Assembly (NCBI GenBank): GCA_026770585.1
Contig: MU646405.1
Span: forward strand, 312,259-322,340
Source: Baffinella frigidus
Lineage: Eukaryota > Cryptophyceae > Cryptomonadales > Baffinellaceae
Direction: 5' to 3'
Length of the DNA: 10,082 nt
Shown: piece by piece, positions 5,649 through 10,082 of the stretch
Layout: each line of letters opens with the position of its first letter
Position numbering within the stretch: position 1 is the stretch's first letter
Position numbers and translations under genes: made by a program
The notes under the pieces: model-generated
What the model saw: only the letters and a program-made list of their open reading frames with translations
Database searches by the model: none
Told to the model about the DNA's origin: nothing

Positions 5649-5952
5649 TAAGGCGCATAGCGCATTGGATTACTCAACTTAAGGCTCGAGAGTAATAAAT
5701 CAGAGGAAATCCGTGACATGTGGCTGCCCACCGGCAATCTGGCGGCACTTGACGATTAACCACGCCAGGTCAAAACTCGGAACTTCAGTGTACAAGTATT
5801 TTAAAAAAATTGTACCCGAGTCCGGAAATTTTGTATTCGGACCGGACGTGGAAACGACGAACCGTCGCGACTTGGCGGGGTGGCTACGTACCATCTAGTA
5901 CCACGAAACGAACCGGTGCGTCCTGAAATTCTCAGTGATGACCTGCTGTGGT
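5649..5952. pseudogene. Dispersed repeat R, copy R2
   Basis: The 3' half (5811-5952) aligns with R1; the 5' half and the end align with R3. Landmarks shared with R3 are GC.CATAG...CACTCAACT.AAGGC (5653-5685), CCACGCCAGGTCA (5760-5772), TACCACGAAAC (5899-5909) and TGAAATTCT (5927-5935). A minus-strand frame (5801-6085) keeps WYVATPPSR and VRIQNFR in common with R1. Relative to R1 an extra base near 5897 and a missing base near 5907 cancel, so the frame is restored after about ten bases. Function unknown. Confidence 0.55.
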
Positions 5953-6033
5953 ACATCGAAAATACAATACGGCACCACTGAGTATGGTTGCTCACTTGTG
6001 GCAGAGAGCCGTGCTTCCAGCCGCACAAGGACG

Positions 6034-6416
6034 TGGCGATTCCGCCTCTTCTCCCTGGCTCTGCGCTCACTGAGGTCGGCCACACCTCTATCCTCCTCCT
6101 CTTTCTTCCTCTTCTTCTATATTACTCTCGATACAGGTCCTAGATAGGCCCTTACGCCTTGAGTTGACATGGCGATCCCGCCTCTTCTCCCTGGCTCTGC
6201 GCTCACTGAGGTCTCTCGCGCCGAAATCCGAACCAACCCCATTGCATTCGCTGCTGACACAGACGCGATTTGGCTGCTGTGGGGCAAGGGCGCGGTGGGT
6301 GGTTCAGGCTGGCTCTGCGCTCACTGAGGTCGACCACACCTCCATCCTCCTCCTCTTTCTTCTTCTTCTTCTTCTTCTTCTTCTATATTACTCTCGATAC
6401 AGGTCCTAGATAGGCC
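6034..6416 (+). repeat. Three-copy repeat with TTC tract (117/44/108 bp)
   Basis: CTGGCTCTGCGCTCACTGAG occurs near 6055, 6191 and 6309. Copy 1 (6034-6150) and copy 3 (6309-6416) both continue through a CCACACCTC, TCCTCC, TTC-rich stretch to CTCTCGATACAGGTCCTAGA and TAGGCC. Copy 2 (6170-6213) stops after GAGGTC. The TTC microsatellite is expanded in copy 3 (about 6357-6384). Copies 1 and 2 share the CCGCCTCTTCTCC lead-in. ORFs here follow the repeats. Confidence 0.85.
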
Positions 6417-6727
6417 ACTAAAGTTAAAACTTTTAAAATAGTCACATTTCTAGCCTCGAGTGGCCCGCTCGGCAGCGGCTCCCAGGATCGCGTCTCTTTC
6501 AGGCGCCCCAGGGCCTACCCTAGTCCAATTCTACCGTATGCAAGTAACCCTGAGTGTGCAGGGTAGTGAGCAGTGTTCTGATGAGCGTGATGCAACTTAC
6601 CCTGAATTTGCGAATTCGGTGGACTGATGCGTATGGGACGTTTGAATGACGCGTGTGGGACGTTTGGCGTGCAGGTCCGGCCGAGCGACCGTCCGCAACT
6701 CAAGAGAGACATCCAGGTTCTCACACC
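6417..6727. other. Stretch without a recognised gene
   Basis: It holds only small structures: AAAGTT-AA-AACTTT (6420-6433), ACCCTG-(6)-CAGGGT (6547-6564), and a two-unit tandem of about 22 bp at 6628-6669 with TGGGACGTTTG in each unit. ORFs of 66-90 codons on both strands overlap one another and show no known motif. Confidence 0.5.
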
Positions 6728-6909
6728 CCACACCAGGCGGATCAAACACCGCTTTAAAATCCCGGGGCGCTGTACAAGTGAGGCAGTGTGTAGGTATTTT
6801 TATATGTTTGGTCACGTGTCAGCCCGCTTTTCGGGCGGACACGTGACGAACAAGGTACAGAACGCCCACACTCGACATTTAAATTGGGTGCCTGGGTAGC
6901 CTTGTGTGG
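6728..6909. mobile_element. MITE-like element, copy B, with central hairpin
   Basis: Ends CCACACCAGGC (6728) and GCCTTGTGTGG (to 6909) pair at 10 of 11. The right 22 bp (6888-6909) match copy A's left end, inverted, at 20 of 22. The central hairpin is GTCACGTGTC (6811-6820) with GACACGTGAC (6838-6847) and GCCCG (6822-6826) with CGGGC (6832-6836) around the same CTTTT loop as copy A. Shared sequence before the hairpin is TGTGTAG then ATATGTTTGGTCACGT. Outside ends and hairpin the two copies have largely diverged. Confidence 0.7.
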
Positions 6910-7190
6910 GCAGCCCTGCAGCACGATTCGATCACCTTCCGATTGGTTCGGAAACCACATTTCGCGATGCGTCCATCACTGTGCCTCCCAAGATCAGACG
7001 AGGGGCAATCGCAAAAGTCAATTTCTCAGATTTCAGGGGGAATACACGCCAAAAGTGGATCGAAAGTCCCTGAGAGGGACTCTACTAGAGCCATTGCTTT
7101 TTACAATTGCTCCGCGTAAAATCTAGGGTGGGACTCGACCGGACAGAATGTTTACCAGAAATCGCTGTGTTGTTTCGACAGGTTATGACC
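6910..7190. other. Stretch without a recognised gene
   Basis: Small hairpins AGTCCCT-GAG-AGGGACT (7065-7081) and CTCTA-C-TAGAG (7080-7090) overlap. Two plus-strand ORFs (80 and 71 codons) occupy overlapping frames and are unfamiliar. ACACGCCAAAAGTGG at 7044-7058 is repeated exactly at 9300-9314. Confidence 0.5.
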
Positions 7191-7340
7191 CCACCAACCC
7201 TCACGGATTGAGCAACTCGACGATTTTCATTACGATATTTCAAGGTGGTTGAAGTCGGAATCCGACTTCAACGGCTCCAATTCCCCTTGAAATCGGGAAA
7301 TCGAACATCGTCGATTTGCCCAAGCCGTGAGGGTTGGTGG
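7191..7340. mobile_element. Foldback element / long imperfect hairpin
   Basis: The base of the stem is a perfect 16 bp (7191-7206 with 7325-7340, starting CCACCAACCC). The tip is an 11-bp perfect stem TTGAAGTCGGA (7249-7259) with 7261-7271 around one base. Between them TCGACGAT, CGATWTTTCAAGG and other blocks pair with small bulges; the right side is about ten bases longer. The shape resembles a small-RNA precursor as much as a MITE. No clear target duplication beyond CC on each side. Confidence 0.75.
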
Positions 7341-7404
7341 CCTGAAGGTGACCATGGCGGCAGGCGTATATGCTGTCGACGCGCTTCAGACAGGCAGCAT
7401 GTCA

Positions 7405-7563
7405 TATGTCTAGCTCTATTCCACTTGATTTCGTCTCATCATTAAAAACATTTAGCCGTCATTATTAGTTTTAAAGGAGGATCTCTAGTACAAATAAACT
7501 GTCCAACTACAGCTAAATGTTTTTAATGATGAGACGAAATCAAGTGGGACAGCGCTAGTATGT
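7405..7563. mobile_element. MITE with perfect 36-bp stems and TATGT target duplication
   Basis: The arms 7421-7456 and 7512-7547 are exact reverse complements over 36 bp (CCACTTGATTTCGTC...). Extending outward they pair at 10 of the next 13, giving ends CTAGC..GCTAG at 7410 and 7558. TATGT lies immediately outside both ends (7405-7409 and 7559-7563), a 5-bp target-site duplication. The 149-bp element has no ORF. Perfect arms imply a recent insertion or ongoing arm homogenisation. Confidence 0.9.
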
Positions 7564-7655
7564 GTGAGGATCGAGTCGATCTAACCGCCCGAGGCGGGCT
7601 CGTCCTAGACTCTCTTTTTCTTCCTATGAATTACTCTCAAGCCTGGAGATGCGTG

Positions 7656-7713
7656 TGTGAGCCTTCCAAACGTCTGTGAACCATCCAAACGTCTGTGAGT
7701 CTTCAGACGAGTC
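7656..7713 (+). repeat. 19-bp tandem repeat, three units
   Basis: Units start at 7656, 7675 and 7694. The first two share TGTGARCC.TCCAAACGTC; the third is diverged (TGTGAGTCTTC...). Just upstream GCCCG-AGG-CGGGC (7586-7598) forms a small GC hairpin. Confidence 0.85.
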
Positions 7714-7759
7714 CGCCTCGGTGCAGTGGTAGGTCCTCAGTAGACTCGGTCCTCACAAC

Positions 7760-8039
7760 ATGGCTCACGCGCGGGCAATGTGGCTGGTTGGTAGGTGTAC
7801 TTCCGGGGCACGACGCAAGGCTCGGCGCGATATGGTTCCCGTGCGGGCACTGTGCTTGGTGAGTATGTGTAACACTCACGTCACTATGTTACGTTATGGG
7901 TGTCTAACTTCTCTCGTTGGCAGGTGTACTTCAGGGGCACGTATTAATTAATCAATATATTTTCTGTTAATTAATATGTTTTCTCAGATAATGGTGGTTG
8001 GTAGGTGTACTTCCGGGGCACGACGCAAGGCTCGGCGCG
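7760..8039 (+). repeat. 45-bp identical direct repeats with intermediate copy
   Basis: 7785-7829 and 7995-8039 are identical over 45 bp (TGGTTGGTAGGTGTACTTCC...). A third, shorter copy sits at about 7915-7941. A companion block, ATGGYTC.CGYGCGGGCA, precedes the first copy (7760) and recurs at 7831. Translations share VGRCTSGARRKARR, but the copies lie in short frames with no shared downstream sequence. The third copy is followed by an AT-rich stem, TATTAATTAA (7942-7951) with TTAATTAATA (7967-7976). Confidence 0.85.
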
Positions 8040-8311
8040 CGCAGAAGCCTTCAACCGAAATTACTCTCTTAGTACCCCCCTGCCCTCCATCCTTCATCAG
8101 CCTTTCACGTGGCCGTGAATGGTTCAAAGGGGTCACTTGGAAAGGCCCCAGATTACTCCCTTGTTGCCCCTACCCTCCAACATCAATTACTCTCTTGGTG
8201 CCCCTGCCCTCCACCCCGGATTACTCTCTTGGTACCCCGGCATAGTTACTCGCGTGTCTTTCAATTAATTTTAATCTCTGGGTGTTCCCACCCTCTAACC
8301 TGAGCTGCTAA

Positions 8312-8561
8312 TTCTACGGAAACCCCCTAACCCGTAGTTCAAATTGGAGGTGTCTGCCTTAATTCGGTAAATCAATCGTAAACATTCTGGACAAGACTGC
8401 AATTTGAATCTCTCGTAAGGTACAAACTGGACGCGGCTGGTAACGTTCGCGTCCAGTTTTGGGGTGTGGAAATCAATTTATCCCCCCCCCAGGAATTGAG
8501 CCACTTGGTGCTTCACATTTCACCTCGATTTTGAATTACGGGGTAGAGGTTTGAAGTAGTT
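8312..8561. mobile_element. Foldback inserted in minisatellite (246 bp, TT duplication)
   Basis: Arms 8314-8352 and 8521-8559 align without gaps at 30 of 39 positions (CTAC...CCCGTA.TTCAAA). A perfect 12-bp hairpin AAACTGGACGCG (8424-8435) with 8448-8459 occupies the centre. A nine-C run is at 8482-8490. Joining 8304-8313 to 8562-8585 restores one 34-bp minisatellite unit, so the insert is 248 bp: the 246-bp palindrome plus a duplicated TT (8312-8313 and 8560-8561). The 2-bp duplication is weak on its own; the phase argument supports it. Confidence 0.75.
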
Positions 8562-8747
8562 TGATTCCCCTGCCCTCCAACCTCAATTACTCTCTTCTCG
8601 CCCCTCCCCTCCAACTTCAATTACTCACTTGCTGTCAAGAGAGTAATTGGTGGCCACCATCCAAGCTGAACTGCTCTTCTGGTTCCCCTGCCCTTCAACC
8701 GCGATTACTCTCTTGGCACTCCTACCCTCCAACTGCAATTACTCACT

Positions 8748-8948
8748 TAGAGCGTTTGCGGTAATTGTTGTCCGTTTTGAAAGTGCGATTTTCCGGTTTT
8801 ACGGTTTTTTAAAATGTTGTAAAGGTCGTTGAATGTTTTAAATGGACACTTCTCTGGTACAAATGAATCGGGGGGGGGAGCAAATGAAAACCGGAAAACC
8901 GGAAAATCGCACTTTCAAAACGGACAACAATTACCGCAAACGCTCTAG
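8748..8948. mobile_element. MITE with 61-bp arms inserted in minisatellite (TAG duplication)
   Basis: Arms 8748-8808 and 8887-8947 pair at 60 of 61 positions. The 78-nt loop contains a nine-G run (8870-8878), eight bases from the right arm. TAG stands at both junctions (8748-8750 and 8946-8948), 198 bp apart; removing 198 bp joins ATTACTCACTTAG to TACCCCTGGCC and restores exactly one 34-bp unit. The element proper is 194-195 bp depending on whether the duplication is TAG or YTAG. No ORF. Arm identity implies youth or homogenisation. Confidence 0.92.
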
Positions 8949-9211
8949 TACCCCTGGCCTCCAACCTCAACTACTCTCCTGGTGCCTCTGCCTTCCAACC
9001 TGAATCATTTGCTTGGTGTGCCTGCCCTCCCATCCGAATTACTCTCTCGATGCCCCTACCCTCCATCCTCAATTACTCCCTCGGTGCCACGGCCCTTGAT
9101 GCATGATCACTCGCATGGTGCCCCTACCCTCCACTTTGAGACAGAAAGCCCGTCGTTGGTGGCCACTTGCCGACCATGCGTCTCACCTTTGGAAGCCTCC
9201 AACTTCATATG

Positions 9212-9378
9212 CGGAAACAGTATAAAAATACTGTTTTTGGCCACGCGTAAAGTTGATTCCCCCCTTGAAAACAAGCCACGTTTGGCGTATCATCACAAAA
9301 CACGCCAAAAGTGGCTTGTTTCCAAGGGGAGAATCAACTTTACACGTGGCCAAAAACAGTATTTTTATACTGTTTCCG
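9212..9378. mobile_element. Foldback with 77-bp arms and terminal mini-hairpins
   Basis: Arms 9212-9288 and 9302-9378 pair at 73 of 77 positions around a 13-nt spacer. Each arm end is itself a hairpin: AAACAGTAT-AAAA-ATACTGTTT at 9215-9236 and its mirror in the right arm. The element can therefore fold as one long stem or as a branched form with a small cruciform at each terminus. ORFs on both strands across it (150 and 73 codons) are near mirror images because of the palindrome. No target duplication recognised. Confidence 0.88.
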
Positions 9379-9431
9379 GAGATAAAACTGGTGTAGCTGA
9401 CCACCCACGTCTCCGAGGCGGGCCCGTTTCT

Positions 9432-9714
9432 TGAGGCTCATAGACTTTTGTATCACTCAACTCAAGGCCAACGGGGCTGATTTAGGAGCTTTATCGAGAG
9501 AATTAAAGAAGAAGAAGTGACCGCCCACGCCAGGTCACAAGTGGGAAATCCGTTCCCACGTCCATCTACAAGTAAAGTTGATTATCACATGGGAAACATG
9601 CCAAAAGTCCAGGAATTGGAGCCCTTTCCATGCGCGATAATTTTTTATCTGTACCACGAAACACGTTGAGCACGAAACGTTGTGTTTGAAATTCTGATTG
9701 CTGCCCTGGTGTGG
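9432..9714. pseudogene. Dispersed repeat R, copy R3 (most decayed)
   Basis: It shares ordered landmarks with R2: G..CATAG...CACTCAACTCAAGGC (9436-9468), CCACGCCAGGTCA (9525-9537), CTACAAGTA, TACCACGAAAC (9652-9662), TGAAATTCT (9687-9695) and CTGGTGTGG. The central R1/R2 segment coding VRIQNFR is missing. In the minus frame that matches R1 and R2 a stop codon appears after WY, so no product is expected. A local hairpin, GTGGGAA-(5)-TTCCCAC (9541-9559), is unique to this copy. Confidence 0.5.
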
Positions 9715-9999
9715 CCTGGCGCAGGGGTACGGCAGTATGTCTTCAAGCACTTTTCGAAAGAGGCAGGATGGCTCATCTCTCAGGATCTGATTCCCGGCAC
9801 CTACCACCAAGAGCTTCGGAGGTATCACGCGTTTCTGGTCCCATCTGTGTTCTCTCGCCTTGGGTTTTGTTGTTTTGAGTGTTGGTGTTTGGATGATACA
9901 AAATTGTTTGTCGTGTCACCAGTGCCGGTGCCGGCACTCTGGCAGTTACAGGGGTACCTCGCTCATAACAAACCACCTCCTCCTAAGACTCTACAGTAG
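9682..9999 (+). CDS. Doubtful 105-codon ORF, unknown
   Basis: This frame (MFEILIAALVWPGAG...) looks less repetitive than others in the window, with a mixed hydrophobic/charged composition (e.g. RRYHAFLVPSVFSRLG). It begins inside R3 and ends inside the 9947-10069 foldback, and an upstream in-frame stop (9667-9669) closes it. No domain, signal peptide or family is recognised. A hairpin of six pairs, GTGCCG-GTGC-CGGCAC (9922-9937), lies within it. It could be an exon fragment or chance; I lean to chance. Confidence 0.12.
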   Translation: MFEILIAALVWPGAGVRQYVFKHFSKEAGWLISQDLIPGTYHQELRRYHAFLVPSVFSRLGFCCFECWCLDDTKLFVVSPVPVPALWQLQGYLAHNKPPPPKTLQ

Positions 10000-10069
10000 G
10001 CCTATGCCTAGGGCCTATGGGGATCCTACGGGGGGGGGGGGGCTTTCTTATGAGCGAGATACCCCTGTA
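9947..10069. mobile_element. Foldback element with 13-G tract
   Basis: Arms 9947-9974 and 10041-10069 pair with two mismatches and one gap; the outer ends read TACAGGGGTA inward. The right arm is directly abutted by 13 G (10030-10042). The loop holds short palindromes TAGGC-CTAT-GCCTA (9997-10010) and CCTAGGGCC-like sequence recalling the 3291 and 4551 elements. The window ends 13 bp after it. Confidence 0.8.
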
Positions 10070-10082
10070 GCTTGACCGCGGA

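Larger units (their letters stand above)
8060..9135 (+). repeat. 34-bp minisatellite, interrupted by two foldbacks
   Basis: Consensus unit: ATTACTCTCTTGGTGCCCCT followed by GCCCTCCAACCTCA. Units start at 8060, 8152, 8186, 8220, 8586, 8620, 8670, 8704, 8738, 8970, 9004, 9038, 9072 and 9106; within each run the spacing is exactly 34, apart from some irregular units (two of about 25 bp near 8245-8270). One unit fragment is inverted (8636-8652), creating a 9-bp hairpin CAATTACTC/GAGTAATTG. The gaps 8304-8562 and 8750-8949 are the foldback insertions. ORFs through it are repeat-derived. Confidence 0.9.

Noticed and set aside
7976-8764. Several short ORFs rich in Pro/Ser/Leu (PCPPxxxxLLxP)
   Set aside because: They are translations of the 34-bp minisatellite in its three frames.
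9183-9404. ORFs on both strands containing NSIKILFLAT.KVDSPL
   Set aside because: The two strands encode nearly the same peptide because the region is a palindrome with 77-bp arms. This is an expected mirror effect, not two genes.
1-10082. CRISPR array
   Set aside because: Direct repeats exist, but none shows short constant repeats with unique spacers of uniform length; the 34-bp repeat is contiguous, and no cas-like gene is present.
1-10082. tRNA or rRNA genes
   Set aside because: I looked for the T-loop motif GTTCRANYC with a matching acceptor stem and for conserved rRNA blocks; the few GGTTC matches (e.g. near 1258 and 2072) lack cloverleaf pairing.

Overview
No conventional gene is recognisable in this window. 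It reads as a repeat-dense, gene-poor stretch of a eukaryotic nuclear genome, most likely a protist or alga. That placement is an inference from several things: base composition looks roughly balanced by eye, there is no operon-like ORF packing, there are no ribosome-binding-site/start patterns, microsatellites (CT, AT, TTC) and a 34-bp minisatellite are present, and there is a very high load of short non-autonomous foldback (MITE-like) elements. I cannot name the species. The ORFs of 60-258 codons are mostly by-products of tandem repeats and inverted repeats. No rRNA, tRNA, CRISPR array or canonical transposase/reverse-transcriptase motif was seen.

Layout. 1-360: CT microsatellite, a small 22/27-bp tandem array and a hairpin. 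361-1059: little structure. 1060-1184: foldback element with possible TCA duplication. 1191-1873: a composite of short modules, two arrays of a telomere-like heptamer (GGGTTYC, opposite orientations) and the first copy (R1) of a dispersed repeat with conserved translation. 1874-2460: sparse, with a mirrored pair of short peptide-coding-like arms. 2584-3080: three adjoining foldbacks. 3122-3822: a GTGGTCAAYACCGT cluster and three copies (plus a fragment) of a block whose translation contains QGPLDELRNMP and whose differences fall mainly at third codon positions; a foldback interrupts copy 1. 4050-5058: tandem repeats, MITE copy A, a 67-bp-arm foldback and an 80-bp-arm foldback. 5149-5393: third heptamer array. 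5649-5952: R2. 6034-6416: a repeat with TTC tract. 6728-6909: MITE copy B. 7191-7340 and 7410-7558: two more hairpin elements, the latter with a 5-bp target duplication (TATGT). 7656-8039: 19-bp tandem repeats and 45-bp identical direct repeats. 8060-9135: 34-bp minisatellite split by two foldback insertions whose lengths can be read from the repeat phase. 9212-9378: foldback with 77-bp arms carrying mini-hairpins. 9432-9714: R3. 9947-10069: a last foldback with a 13-G tract.

The unifying theme is a landing zone for many small palindromic elements belonging to several families. The observations most worth checking are the minisatellite acting as a ruler for exact insertion lengths, the QGPLDELRNMP block with its wobble-biased divergence, and the MITE pair A/B, whose central hairpin changed sequence while keeping its pairing.
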